Shown: positions 43,260 through 55,765, counted from the stretch's first letter. The stretch is DNA of 64,000 nucleotides from Cristatella mucedo (GCA_009760855.2 WPIO01000001.1:16896001-16960000), one strand, 5' to 3'. Notes: generated by a model from the letters alone, not told the origin. Program-made: numbers and translations.

Positions 43260-45905
43260 CTGGAATATATGTCTATGTATCTCCGTCTGCAACTCCTCAA
43301 AGCCACAAAGACTACGTGGGTGTTACCCAGGAGAGTTTTGTATGGCTCAAACTCACAGCCTAAGCGGCTTTCTGTACGCATTCGTTAGCCAACAGACTTC
43401 ATCTCACGGAGCAAAGAGAAAGTGAGAAGCATAGCAGAGTCAGCAGAGCAGTTGAGGTAACGAGTAGCATGACAGTAGCAGCTCAGGACCGCTGGAAAGG
43501 ATGTTTCATAGTCGGCTGTAGGAGAGTAGTTGTCGTTGCGTAAGAACTGTGGAAGTGAGTTTCACAGTCTACGGCCTGCAGAGCCAAAGCTTCTGTCGCC
43601 AACGGTCTTTCAGCAGACGAACAGCTAATTTATTGTCCATACATTACCTGAGGGCACGAGGAAGTTGGGATTGGTGCTGCAGTTTAGTTAGGTATGGAAA
43701 AGCCAAGCTGTGAGGGTCTTGCGGGTCAGCGTAAGAACTTTGCTCTGTATCGGTTGATCAACCGGCAGCCATCCTAGCTCTTTAGCTAAGGAGACGCGTG
43801 GGGAATTCTCTGGATTTTGCAAACTAGCCTTGCAGACATATTCATAGCCAGCTGCAGTGGCCTAGTTGCTTTTTTTCGGAGGCCCAGCGAAAAAGAAATT
43901 ACAATAACCAAGCCGAGACAGAACTAAAGAGCTATTTAAATGTTTTGGAAGCCACCGTGGAAGACAGCTCCTAATCTTAGATTGGGATCGGATGTGATGG
44001 CTAGCTGTAGAAGCAGTATTCTGAATAAAGCTTTTAAAATTTAGACAGTTGTCGGAAACGACGCCTAAATTTCGAGCACGTGGTGATGGTCGCACAACAA
44101 CACCAACTATTAGAAGAACAAAGTCTTCTAATCCAGCCACACGCTTAGGGTGTCCTATGAGCAGCACTTCAGTTTTATCGTCGTTTGGCTTCAAGAAGTT
44201 TTCCGACATCCATGATCAAATGTCGGAAAGGCAATCATTCAGTTTCTCAGTTGCTGCAGCAGATTCCGACGGTTTGAATGACAAATACAGCTGAGTATCA
44301 TCGGCATAAAAGTGATATGGGCCTTAATCACTTTTCCCAGAGGTTGAGCATAAATGGAGAACAGCAACGGACCGAGTACAGTCCATTGAGAGACTCCACA
44401 GCTGACCGGCCCGTGGGTGAGGTCTAAACCCCACACGGCACAGATTGAATTCGATCAAACAAGTACAAGTTAAACCACGCTAGTTCCTCGTCTGCCAGAC
44501 CGATCGTTGTTCTCAATCGTTCAAGTAGGACATCATGATCAATGGTATCGAGGCAGTTTATAGATCTAGCAGGGCTAGGGCAGTGACATTCCCGTTATCA
44601 TTGCTGCATGGAGGAGAGCAGTTTCAGATTAGGCTGCCTCTTGAGCCCCGATTAAAATCATTCTGACATTTCATTCTTTTCAATGAGTGCTAGCAGTTGC
44701 TTAGCAACCATTTTTTTTAGAATCAGTGATTAAAAAAGAAGGGAAACTGGGTGATAGTTTGCAAGTACCTCTGTATCTAATCCCGGCTTTTTAAGTATCT
44801 GTTTAACGATAACCAATTTGAAGGATTTGGGTACGACCCTTTTTTCAGAGAAGTATTACAAATCTCGTTTATGGCAGGGCTAAGTTGGTCTGCCAGTTAA
44901 GACCACAGAGATGATTTTATAGGGTCTTCAGGAGATGAGCTCTTTTTACTAGACCTTATTAAGGTAGCAATATCGCTCGCGAAAATCTCAGAAGTCTTTT
45001 AAGAAAAGTCACAGGTTGCGATTCCGCTTTTGCTTTAGTCGGAGGGGCTCTGTAGAGGCACGAATGTGCGCAATTTTTCCAGTAAAGAAGGCTGAAAACA
45101 TTTTGGCTGAGTCGTTAGTATCTCGAAGTGAGACCTCTCAGCGTTGGCCAGTAAGCTGTTTACTATCTTATAAATCTCTTTTGGGTCTACTAGCAGAACT
45201 TCAGTTTTAGAGTGAAAAAGAGCCCTGGCTTTATTAAGCTTCCGGGTGTAGACTCGAAAGAAGTCCTTGAAATTGACTAAATCTGCATCAGAACCCGATT
45301 TCTTAAAACGACATTCAAGCTTGCGCTTAACACGGTGCATCTTTCGAAGTATTTTGTAAATTGAAAGGAATCTCAACGACTCTGTACACGGACAGAATGT
45401 ATGGGAGCATGCTCGTCAAGGGCACTTCCAAGTTCACTACATCTGTGAGGGTAGCAAGGCTGTCCATCGAGTCTAGCTGCAGATCCAGAAGACCTGCATC
45501 GCATACAGATTTCAAAAATTTGTCTTGGTCAATGATTTTTAACTTATATCGCAGGAACAATTTGACATCACCCTGTACATACAACGGAGTACAAACAGTA
45601 AGCGAGACCGAGCAATGATCCGAGAGGGTCAGAGGACATACCGCAAGGTCAGTGGGACAGACGTCCTTAGTGATCCCGAGATCTAGGATATGGCCACTGA
45701 GTAGGTGGTAGGATTAACGTATTGGACCAAACAAAAATTCTTCAGACAGTCGAGAAACAAGCGGACTTGTCTGTTTCTAGGGTTGTCAACGTGATTATTG
45801 AAGTCTCTTGCAATCAGAAACGGCCTGTCACACGCAAATATTTTATCGAGGAACTCCGAAAACTCCTCTATCAACAAGTTTAGAAAGCCAGCAGGAGGTC
45901 TCACT
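43260..45905 (-). mobile_element. LINE-B, endonuclease to 3' end, distinct family
   Basis: The longest LINE in the window (about 2.6 kb). The minus strand has, in order, apurinic-like endonuclease FLIARDFNNHVDNPRNRQVR (GDFNxHxD motif with R for G), and a pre-RT region with KMHRVKRKLECRFKKSGSDA. The RT follows with LGPLLFSIYAQPLG and FYADDTQLYLSFKPSESAAA (catalytic YADD at about 44,305), then SWMSENFLKPNDDKTEVLLI. The 3' UTR ends about 43,260 in a TAGTCTTTGTGGCTTTGAGG-type tail that differs from LINE-A and lacks an (ATT)n run. Stops and frameshifts throughout. A CR1/Rex1/L2-group member by motif. Confidence 0.8.
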
Positions 45906-45947
45906 CCCGACCCATGTCAAGACGCAATGGCATGCAATTATGGACGG

Positions 45948-46235
45948 ATAGTAATAATAATAATACATTTGATATAGCGCTCTCTGAGAACTCAATCTCT
46001 CTTGAGGCACTTGACATTTGCTACAAAGGAAGCACTATCGAATGGTTAGTGGAAGCATGCTCAATAACAATAGAAATGACATGGTTAGGGGTGACATGCA
46101 CAGGGTCAGCATGCAAGTGTGGTTTGTGGCAGCATGACTAGTGTCAGCACGCATAAGCACATAAAGGACGAACTACAGGGACCCACTAAATGCTGTGATA
46201 AATAGATGCATGCTTAGTTTCTTTTTTGGATGATT
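45948..46235 (-). mobile_element. LINE-A 3' end
   Basis: AATAATAATAATAC, structured tail and 3' UTR up to the ...TGCTGT..TAAATAG block. No coding part. Confidence 0.8.
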
Positions 46236-46861
46236 ATCTTGAAAACCGAACCTGGGTCACGAACAATGAGCTCGGCTTCCGAATTAGAACCAAGCCGCTC
46301 ATTAAATATCCGCAATAAACTGAGGCTTATAAGCATTGCGATGTATGATTGCGTACGAACGAAATCATTGTCTCACCTATGACCTGGCTATCATTTAAGG
46401 CAAGAGCATGACCGCAGTTGCTCTCTCTTGGAGCGACGGTCTGCTGGTCCGTGTGTCATAGCGCTGAGCGTGAGCTGCTATAAGCCTGTTAGCGAGTCGG
46501 CTGGAACTCTCCTTTCGTATCAGCCGTAATAAGTAGTCTAGTGCTTGTGCTTTTTCTATTGCAGTGTGGTTGCCAGCCCTGACTGGGGAATACCGAGGGT
46601 GTGTCGTTATCGTCGGAATATTTCGAGCTTCAGGTGTTTTCCACACTGCACGCGCCGTGCCGCCACCCGACCTAGTGAAGGTCTCGCGGTCATAACAACG
46701 ACATTATCTAACTTGAAGGCATTTAAAAAGAAGCTGACAAAGCATCGGTTTTTCACAGCATTCTGCGAGTCCCTGTGAGTTGTCATTTGTCAGTTGTCAT
46801 CATGAGTTGTCAGTTGTCATTACACGCTTATGCGCGGTGACACTGTGCATACATAAATAAA

Positions 46862-47005
46862 TGAAATTCATTTTTTAGCGCCGCAAGAGAACTTAATCTC
46901 TATTCAGGCGCTTCACGTATGCGACGGGGCTCGAGCCCACCATGTCGGCCAGAACTTGATCGGGGCGAGCACCTTAAACACTGGGTAAAATCAGCTCGGC
47001 GTAGC
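46862..47005 (-). mobile_element. SINE-1 within a LINE 3' UTR
   Basis: Tail tagcgccgcaagagaactta, atctctattcaggcgcttca, B box ggggctcgagccca, head to ctgggtaaaatcagc. Confidence 0.72.
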
Positions 47006-47117
47006 AAGGCAACGCTAGCCATATCTACATGTTGACATTGTGCATGTTACCTCTAACCATATTATGCATGTGGACACTGCATATTACCACTAACCATTTA
47101 ATCGATATATATATATA

Positions 47118-47265
47118 TATAGTTTATTTGTATAGCGTCTTAAGAGAACGTAGTATCTATTTAGTCGCTTCACACCTGCCATGGGGCTCGTGCCCACGAC
47201 CTCGGTAATCAAATACACCAACACGCCTTGACAAAGGTCGAGGTGAGCACATTAACCACTGGGCT
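47118..47265 (-). mobile_element. SINE-1 within a LINE 3' UTR
   Basis: A (TA)n stretch at 47,106-47,120, then tttgtatagcgtcttaagag, gtcgcttcaca, ggggctcgtgcccacgacct, head to actgggcta. Confidence 0.68.
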
Positions 47266-47589
47266 AATGTAAAGTGCCTAGAAAAAAATTAAGCTCTCTG
47301 AGGGCGTAATACATTTGGATTACTATGATAATATTAGTACTATTATCTGATGAATATGTGCACTCATTTAGGTTCTGGGCCACCAATTTAGGTTCGAGTA
47401 TCTTGGACACGAATGTCAGGCGAGGGAGTGGGCGAAATTTACGTTACAGTAGGAAACCATGCTCTGGGATTAGACTTTTTAATGAAAGGCGAAGAGGTTT
47501 CCATATCCAGTATGGAAATAACTTGATCGGCAGGCAGAGACATGTTTATAGTATCTGTTATGGTGGATAACAAAAGGTCTTAAATACTT

Positions 47590-48230
47590 ACAGAGAGAAC
47601 TGTTGGCAAAGGGTAGAGGACTGCCTATTATTAGTCTTCTTAGTATGAAGAACAAATTTAAAAAGGAGTTGAGCTGATGAGAACGACGAGAGCCAGATGA
47701 GAACGAGAGAAGAAGAAGAAGAAGGAGAGCAGACATCGATATCGATACAATAACAGATAACGAGATACAATAACAGATAACGAGATACGATAACAGATAT
47801 CGAGCGGCTGCAGAGGCAGAAATGGTATTGAGCGGATGGAATTCCTAATCCCAGTATCTTACCTACGAAAAATTTGAAAAATTGCTCTGCTAAGTCACCA
47901 TCGGGATCACTGGGAAGTGTGCTTGTTTGTGAGTGGTTAGGTAAACGGTCAATAGTAGAGATTATTAGCACGTTCGGGTTATTATTGATCAGTGGTTTGA
48001 CTATCTATTTCTGTACAGGCTGCGGATTCGGCCTTGCCTACAATGAATCGCTGCGACCAATAAAAATCCTCCAATGCCAAGAGGTAGACAAAGATACCAA
48101 TTTTTCGGCAAGATTTTTGTACCTGCGTTTAGTATTCCTTGCTAAACTAAAAAATGTCTCGACGGGAATGGACACGTGTCTTTTAATGAGCACAATAATC
48201 TAGCATCGTATTGAAGTAGTGCATCGTGGC
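47590..48230 (-). mobile_element. LINE fragment upstream of RT
   Basis: Minus-strand LPSDPDGDLAEQFFKFFVGK (47,925-47,860) is the acidic block that precedes the RT of CR1/L2-type LINEs. Upstream AEKLVSLSTSWHW fits the linker after the endonuclease. A 20-bp tandem repeat (47,743-47,802) has expanded inside. Confidence 0.6.
47743..47802. repeat. 20-bp tandem repeat, three copies
   Basis: Unit atacaataacagataacgag at 47,745, 47,765 and 47,785, next to the palindrome atcgatatcgat. Confidence 0.85.
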
Positions 48231-48361
48231 GGAAGATAGAAGCGGAAGGAGAAGAAGGGAGGAGGACTCAAGTTTGCTGCGAACGGCATACGTTAATTCA
48301 AGAGGTTTTAGATTTCTCAACTCAACCGCATTGCAGAAACACAGCCTAGAACACAATTCTC

Positions 48362-48505
48362 TTAAATGTAACGTATCTTCGCCTGGAACTCGGCAAAGCG
48401 GCTAAGACCAAGTGGGTCTTCCGCACGAGTTGGTTTTTGCAGCGTCCTCAAAGCTTAAGCGGCCTTCAATTAGCAAGCGTTCGCCAACATACTTGAGCGG
48501 CAATC
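48362..48505 (-). mobile_element. LINE-B 3' tail, diverged
   Basis: Shares the order of blocks with the LINE-B tail: gtaacgtatctt..., ccaagtgggt, gcttaagcggccttc, gcaagcgttcgcc. Confidence 0.5.
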
Positions 48506-49104
48506 ACGCGACAATTAGTTATGCAGTTGTTTCCTGGAAGAGACAATGTTTTGACGAAAGTTTTATTTTAACACGCATCTTCAACTGACGGGTTTCAAAG
48601 TGAGAAAATCCAGAGAGATGCATTAGTAATCTTACTTTAAAAATTCACATTACCAAAGTCCGGACGGAGCAAAAAGCCGTGACTTGCAGCCGTAAGTCTT
48701 GACTTCTCGTATGCAACAAAGTGCTGCCTATTGCTTCGCAGAATAAAGTCATATAACTACGTAGCGAGCGATTAGTCAACAATATCTAGGAATGAAGCTG
48801 CTTCAAACAGAACTGAGATCGCAGCATTTCAACAACAGAGACTTGCTAACTGGATGGATGGATGTCAACAAAACGGATCCAACTGGAGACTTAAATTAAT
48901 TGCTGAACTCAAAAGGATGCTTTGAGCAACAGCACCGCGGTAATAATAATAATAATAATAACAAATTTGTTGTAGCGTACCGAGAGAACTCCATCTACTG
49001 TAAATACGAACGCGCCTCGCCGCCTCGAGCCGTGCAAGCAGCATTCAGTGCTGACTCGCACAGCCGCACGTTAGGAAGCTCACGAGACTGCCTCGGCGGT
49101 GCTT

Positions 49105-49168
49105 GTCACGTGCCGGTCACTGCTAGTCACGTGCCGGTCACTGCTCGTCACGTGCCGGTCACTGCTCA
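49105..49168. repeat. 21-bp tandem repeat, each with a CACGTG E-box
   Basis: Unit gtcacgtgccggtcactgctc, three copies. Palindromic CACGTG cores lie at 49107-49112, 49128-49133 and 49149-49154, so all on one face of the helix. Confidence 0.92.
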
Positions 49169-49246
49169 TCACTAGCGGCCTACTCCCGCTTGCGGAGGTT
49201 GCTGAGAAACAAATCTCCCTCGCATGTGTGGCAAAAGCATTAGCTC

Positions 49247-49945
49247 AATTAATAATAATAATACAGTTGATTTAGCGCCCCAGAGAGCTCAATCTTTTTC
49301 TAGGCACTTTACATTTGCTGCAAAGAAAGCTCGACAGACTGGTTAGTGGTAGCATACTCAATAAACAACAAGAATAATATGGTTAGGGTTGAAATCCACA
49401 GGGTCAGCAGGCATTGGTTAGTGGCAGCATGCGCAGTGTTAGCACGCATAAGCACACGAGGGACGAATCACAGGGATCCACTAAATGCTGTTATAAATAG
49501 ATGCATTTTTAGTTTCTTTTTAAATGTGAAAAAGTCAGGAGATGTCGTGTCGAAATTCGGAGTGAGTTCCAGGCTTTGGGAGCATACTCGCTAAAGGCAC
49601 AGTCTCCAAAGAATTTGAGATTTGTACGAGGTACGAGTAAGCAGTTTAATTCCGAAAAGCGGGTGGTACGGTGCTTAGCCTAGTGGGGGAGTAAATCTGA
49701 TAGGTAGGCTGGAGCCAAAGAACGAAGTGACCTAACAGTGAGTGACAAAACCTTGAAGTCGATGCGTTGCTTGCTTTGGAGCCAGTGTAGGTCAGCGAGA
49801 AGTGGAGTTACATGGCAACTACGATGATCGGGCAGACAAGCCTAGCTGCAGTGTTTTGCACCGGTCATAAGCGCCTGATTGCACAGGCCGGTAGACCGGC
49901 AAGCAGTGAGTCACAGAAGTCAAGACGGGATGTCATCAATGCAGG
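49247..49945 (-). mobile_element. LINE-A fragment
   Basis: Minus-strand C-terminal region, 3' UTR and tail, with AATAATAATAATA at 49,250-49,263. LINE-A identity is clear across the 3' UTR (acacgagggacgaatcacag, aagcggg tggtacgg) and the pre-stop region. Confidence 0.8.
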
Positions 49946-50199
49946 GACCAATTCACTTTGATTAGGCACCAAAATGAAATAAAAAATCCTGAGCACACAA
50001 CTATTCCAGCATCGTTTCATGGAAATTTCATGCGTTTTCAACTTACAAAGCAAAGAAACACCGTGCAGAGATAAGACGGTGCGTGAGATACAATAGCAAT
50101 TACCAGCACGATATAATAGCAATCACCATCGGTTATATTATCTTCTTGAAAAACTCCGCAAATAGGAAAACCAGGTCTATAGATAAAAGCAAAGGCTGG

Positions 50200-50345
50200 C
50201 TGACTCATCACACATCCATTTAAATAACCACGAAAGAGCGGAAAGAGCCATAACTACCGCTTGCAGAGGGCAACAAAGAATTGAGTGCTCGAAGAATCGA
50301 ACCCAAGACCGATGTGGTGAGGTGCAAACAACTTTCCCTTTAACG
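50200..50345 (-). mobile_element. SINE-2 relic
   Basis: aagagccataactaccgctt, gcagagggcaacaaagaatt, gaatcgaacccaagacc. Confidence 0.55.
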
Positions 50346-50639
50346 AGCACAACTAAACGAATGACTAACTAATACAAGACTTTGCCCGCTTTATGTCTTC
50401 AAATTTCCTGGAAGTGACTATCGTCCGCCAGACGTGGTCAACGAGTATGCTAGCACTAGGATACGACGCGCGGTTAGATGCGGTGAGAAACAACGCGACG
50501 CAACGCTGCAAGCTTGCCTAGTCAGTTAGCGGCTCTAAAATATTTCTTTCGGTCTTGCGTTAGTTTTTCGCTGCATCGTGCAAGTTCCAATGTGATCTCA
50601 CTTTCAAAGGACTAATCGCAGGTAGCAAGCATATCAACT

Positions 50640-51155
50640 TTAAAGTTTTGCCGTTGACTTTTAGGTCTCTTCATCATCTGGCTCCAGCCTATCAATAAGA
50701 ACTACTCACCTACCAGGCTCGGCATTGCGCCACCAGCTTTTCTGAATCAAATCGTCGCTTAGTTACACCTCATACGAACCTTAAATTCTGTGGAGATTAT
50801 GCCTTTAGTTCGCATGCTTCAAAAAGCCTGGAACTTACTCGCGACTGACGTTACGAGATACCGGACTTGACACATTTAAAAAGAAGCTAACAATGCATCT
50901 GTTTTGACAGTATTTGGTGGGTCCTTGTGACTTATTATTTGTATACTTATGCGTGCTGACAGTGTGCAGTCTACCAATAACCACGTGTACATGTTGATAC
51001 TGTGCTTGCCGCGCTAACCATGTTTTGTTCATTGACATTGTTCATGTTACCACTAAACAATTGATCATGCTTTCTTACAGCACATGTAAAGTGCATAGAA
51101 AAAGATTAAGTCCCTTGTGGGTGCTATGCAAACCTATTATTATTATTATTAAGCA
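50640..51155 (+). mobile_element. LINE-A relative, diverged, plus strand
   Basis: Plus strand TFRSLHHLAPAY and TPHTNLKFCGDYAFSSHAS correspond to the LINE-A C-terminus. The 3' UTR, structured tail (aagtgcatagaaaaagatta) and (ATT)5 follow at 51,136-51,152. Stops present. Confidence 0.72.
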
Positions 51156-51599
51156 GATATTATATTCTCCCCGGATTCGGCGAATAACGTAGACTCTTTA
51201 GCTGACGCCGCCGCCATGAGATTCCTTTAATATTATGATCAGATGAAACGCCCCGGCTGGCCACTTAGATGCTGCACACTATCTTAAAGCGTGCTATCGT
51301 AAGCTAGCTAACGCACAGTCAGCTTGCAATTAATAATATGAATAAGCTTGCAATGAATGATAAGTAAGGTTAGAAAAGCGCCGTTCAGTGTAACCTTGTA
51401 GCAACCAATGGCTAATATTTGCGTTAAGCATTGCCGAGCTCGAAAAAAGCGGACTAGCAGAGTAGTGGCAGAGTTTGTAGGCAAATGAGTACGCGCACGA
51501 CGAGATTTGAAATCGCTCGCCGCTAGTACTGGAGTCCGCCGCCTGCTAGTACTGGAGCGAAACCACTCTGCTGCACTAAAGCGATCGCTCAAGCCACTC

Positions 51600-52165
51600 G
51601 CTTGATGCACGCTTTAGCGTGAGCGCAGGCGCAGCGCTCAGGCTCAGTTCGAACGCAGCTCTCGCAGCTGGCTGCACAGGGGCGCTCGTCTCTCGAGCTC
51701 GAGCCCGGGGCCGGTCCTGCTGCTGCTGACAGAGCCGACAGGAGCGAAGGCGGCGGTCTCGGAAGCAGCAGCGAGCGACTCGAGCGAATGGCCTTGACCT
51801 CGAGAGAGGAGCGAGCGGCTGCGCTGCTGTTTGTGCAGCTGCTAGCGCCGAGGTCTCTCGCGATCTACGCAGAGCATCGGGAGCGCCGATTGATTAAATA
51901 TCAAGTGACGCCCATGAGCGTTCGAGCGTCGAGTGACGCGTCGCCTTCAAATGCGCAGGCAGGCAGGCGACTGCAGCCGATATCCAATTACCGTCCGAGG
52001 GCTATTGTTAGTGCGAAATGGCAGCCGGAGCGGTCTCGTCCCAAAGCTATCGAGCGAAGCGAGTTCCTGGGCGGGTGCTACTCGACTGCCAGGTTTGGAC
52101 AAGATTAAAGGTGACGGATTCTCGTCGCAAGTGTTGTAGCCAGTGGACTAGAGATCGGCAGAGGT
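51600..52165. other. CpG-rich patch
   Basis: CpG-dense and repeat-free, between LINE-A and the big (GA)n array. An open frame of 106 codons from 51,788 (+) and a donor-like GCAGAG/GTAATT at about 52,162 are compatible with a 5' exon but unsupported by homology. Confidence 0.35.
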
Positions 52166-52297
52166 AATTGATTTTTCGCATCATGTGAGGTACTCATCGA
52201 TTGTTGCGTACCTCTGACTTTTTAATGCTGCGGCGACAACGACGACAGGGGAATCGGTGGCAGGACTCACAGCACAGCCTTGATAAGTTCTTGCACT

Positions 52298-52298
52298 G

Positions 52299-52329
<31 letters not shown>

Positions 52330-52335
52330 GAGAGA

Positions 52336-52430
<95 letters not shown>

Positions 52431-52538
52431 GCGAGAGACAGAGAGAGAGAGAGAGAGGGAGAGAGAGGGAGAGAGAGCGAGAGATGGAGAGGGAGGAATA
52501 GAGCGAGCGAGCGAGTGAGAAGTAGAGAGAGAGACAGA

Positions 52539-52634
<96 letters not shown>

Positions 52635-52636
52635 GC

Positions 52637-52732
<96 letters not shown>

Positions 52733-52794
52733 GAGAGAGAGACAGAGAGACAGAGACACAGAGAGAGACAGAGAGAGAGACAGAGAGACAGAGA
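52298..52794. repeat. (GA)n array, about 0.5 kb, imperfect
   Basis: GA runs with scattered ggga, gaca and gcga variants; the end is rich in gagaca. Confidence 0.97.
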
Positions 52795-54124
52795 TGAGGT
52801 TAATCCTGAGCCAATAAGCTTGTATATAAGCTGAAGAAAGTCTCCATGAGTGAGCTTCGTCTTCTCGTAGAAATCTTGGTACGGCTTAGATTAATACAAC
52901 TTATTCGCTTTTTATATTATAGTATATTATTTTATTGTTATTGGTTGTCGTCCCTCTTCCAGCGTACATGAAAACAAGCACGTCCTTATCTTTTCCAAAG
53001 CCGATTGCGGCGGACACCAAAATCGATACGGTGGGGTCGTAACGTCAACACGGTCGCTCTAAAAGCCAACGACAAGATCGTCTCTGTCAATCCAGGACAA
53101 GTTAAAGAGGATCGGGCTTCAGCATTTGAGCGTGTACGAGGCACCGAGGCACCAATCTTGCAGGTTCCGTGCAAGCGAAAGAAGCACCGACTGCAACGCC
53201 TGCAACGTTTGTGCAAGAATCCAAAGAAAGCCAGCTAGGCTGAAGAGCGTGCGTGCGTCGCGACATAATTTTCGTGGTAATTGGTTACACCACCTTCAAG
53301 TTCGCTACCAAAGACAGTGATAGCTCTTGGTGTTGCGATGCGTTTTGTAAGCAGCTATTAATTTGGATATTAGGGCCGGAGCAGCCCGAAGTCTCCCAGA
53401 TGCTCGGGGAAGTAAAGGGAATTAATGGTCAATTGAGACGTCGTGGCACTTTCGGTGTGTGAGCAAAAACGCCAGCTAGGAGCTGCACACAAGGAATACT
53501 AGTTTTCATCAAGGGGGAAGTTTTCATCAAGGGGGAAGCCTTTATCGACCAGCAAATGACCTCTGTAGACGAAGACGAAAGCAAAGCCTGTGGTTTAGGC
53601 CAGTAAATTCCAATAGAATGAAACGAATTTCCTCAAGGGTTGCCGGTATTTCTGTTTCATACTTCTGCCCGTGAGATGCGCAAACGATGAGAAATGATAG
53701 AACACTAAAGTGCAAGGTGGCTTGTCACGATACATCGTGACCCCATCATGACCCCGTGACCCCTTGGGCCCGATCGCCAAAGATTGGCAGGCGGACTAGC
53801 TCGTTGGCTACAGCTGCACCCTTAGTGAGCCAGCATTTAGCAAACCAGGCAGAGCACTAGAGTGTTACTGAGGCTTTCGCCATCTCGCGCCGTATGAATT
53901 CTGTAGGTCGCGCTTAGCTAATCTCGCTCAGGAGAAGGTAAACTTTTTTGGGTCACGTTATTGGCATAGGGGTCACCGGACATAGGGCGTGACCAGGGGC
54001 TTCCTGCCTGCAACCCCTAAATCTGGGAAGGAGCGTGCCACCTGCTGTGATTGGCCGCTCAATGCAAGGTCAGGGCTCGTTTTTCTTTCGAGGCTCGAGT
54101 CCCTTGTCATGTATTCCGTTTGTA
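52795..54124. other. No gene recognised
   Basis: Contains an 18-bp direct duplication (gttttcatcaagggggaa at about 53,503) and a plus-strand frame at 53,005-53,238 without homology. Confidence 0.45.
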
Positions 54125-54400
54125 ACTTCAATAATTCACACAGGCTATGGGGTTATACGTAAGAGAATTTGCTATGGCGCACTCAAAGACCAATTGGCCT
54201 TCAGGTGTGCATTCGATAGCCAACAGACTTCATCTCATGCAATAAAGAGGAAGTGAAAAGCGTAGCTGAGTAAGTAGGACAGCTGAACTGGTGAATAGCA
54301 CGGAAGTAGCAGCTCCAGACGGCTGGAAAGAATGTTTTCCCATAGTTAGCAGCAGGAGAGTAGACGTCGATTCATTGCTATGTTCTACACCAAACCCTCG
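54125..54400 (-). mobile_element. LINE-B 3' fragment
   Basis: The minus strand matches the LINE-B 3' region at 43,380-43,530 (shared ccaacagacttcatctca, agcagctc..ac.gctggaaag). The fragment is diverged. Confidence 0.65.
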
Positions 54401-55494
54401 GAAAATAATGCAAAAACCCTCATCGGCTTCAATGAATCTGCTATTCATCGTAGTTGCAAGGATTTTGTTTAGGAGGCTGGAGGAGCAGATCTACGCTTTT
54501 AACCCCAGGGGCATGATCCAGGGTCGCGTCAAGCATGTTAAGGCTTCCTCGTAAAATTCCGCCCGGATAGCTTTTTAGCTCCTCTGCAAATTTTTTAACT
54601 CAATTTTGAAGAGCATATCGTCTTCCGAAAGCGCTGCTCAGTCCAACCGTCTAAAAACGAATTTGTTCCTCCATTAGCGGATCACGAAGCCGCTCTTCAT
54701 ATGCCAAATTAGCGACAAATGATCACTAAGTTATTGCCCTCCAAAGAATCACTGCATTGCTTTCCACGAGTAGACTGCCAGGCAGACGAATAGGCCTTCG
54801 CCAAGTCAAACCTAGTTGTCCCGTGGCACATGCTCCAACCTCTTTGTCACATGTCTGAAACAGACAGTTGCAGGTAGCGATATTAGTGATTAGAGTCTTG
54901 GCGCTGTGTGCTAGCTGTATCTAGGGGCCAATGGCGTAACGCCGAATTTGCTTAGCATGCATGGGCCCCGTCAGCAGCAACCTAACTGCTATGTGACCGC
55001 TTGATAGCTACTCGCACTTAAGGCTAAGCACAATTCGCTTCGCGTAGACAATCGATCTCTGATTTTTGAGCACGTCCCCATTAATGAGATTAGCGATCTT
55101 AAAATGGGATCTCGTAAAGATGCACTTGCCTATCGATACGAACGATATTCTACTCTTATCCGCGCATATATACCTAGAAAGACCCTTATTCAAGCGGAGA
55201 AATTGGCAGCACAGCAACGCCATTGAATTGAAAGACCAGGAAAAGTCGAGACTAGTTTGCACCACCGTCTCGTAACTGTGAAACAGCGAGCAGATGCTTT
55301 TACCGGAAAGGGCACAGAATTTGACCTAATGCCGCGGTCTTTCAGGCAAGCGTCTCTAGCCGGGCGACCGGAGAGTGTCTCAGCCACGTCTTACGTGAGC
55401 CTCCGAAGGAAGTCGCGGCGAGTCATTTTTCACAAAGAAACTGTATTGAAAGAGCATAATAAGTTAGTCCAAGACATTACAGCAAGCGGCTCGC

Positions 55495-55765
55495 AGTTTA
55501 GCGAGCTCTTTGGGTCGACGCCGGGAGGGAGGGGCGGCAGAGGGAGGCTGCTCCGAGCGTTTCCGCAGGTCGCGAGCGTGGCGATCGCTCGTAGATTGGC
55601 GAACCGCTAGTGGCAGCCAGCTCGAGTCGGCGACGAACGTCCGCCGTCAGCTGAGCAAGCCTTGCTGGCCGGCCCGCCGACGTGCAGACGGCCGACGCTT
55701 GCGAGCAGTCTCTATCGAAGCTTCGCTTGTGCGAGCCAGAACCGTCTAGGCGCTCCAGGGTGCTA
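55495..55765. other. CpG-rich patch 3' of sim
   Basis: CpG-dense, no repeat, no recognised protein; about 0.5 kb past the sim stop codon. Could be the promoter of another gene or a regulatory element. Confidence 0.3.

Larger units (their letters stand above)
46690..47345 (+). mobile_element. LINE 3' end interrupted by two SINE-1 copies
   Basis: Plus strand: LKAFKKKLTKHRFFTAFCES (C-terminus), 3' UTR with a local tgtcagttgtcat repeat, SINE-1 (minus) at 46,862-47,005, more LINE 3' UTR (gacattgtgcatgttacc...), SINE-1 (minus) at 47,118-47,265, then the structured tail at 47,275-47,345. Both SINEs are antisense to the LINE. Confidence 0.68.

Noticed and set aside
49105-49168. CRISPR-like array
   Set aside because: Contiguous 21-bp repeats without spacers, in an animal genome.
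52181-52817. Long open frames of Ser/Leu or Arg/Glu repeats (also near 5.2, 7.1, 20.7, 58.9 and 61.1 kb)
   Set aside because: They are translations of (GA)n/(CT)n microsatellites; no splice signals or conserved ends.
52960-53320. Glutaredoxin-like start (HVLIFSKADC) at about 52,977 and a basic 77-codon frame
   Set aside because: The CxxC is missing, the frame stops soon after and the rest does not fit glutaredoxin; no other evidence.
55257-55610. 117-codon plus-strand frame
   Set aside because: No family match, no splice-consistent exon borders; CpG-rich composition favours chance frames.
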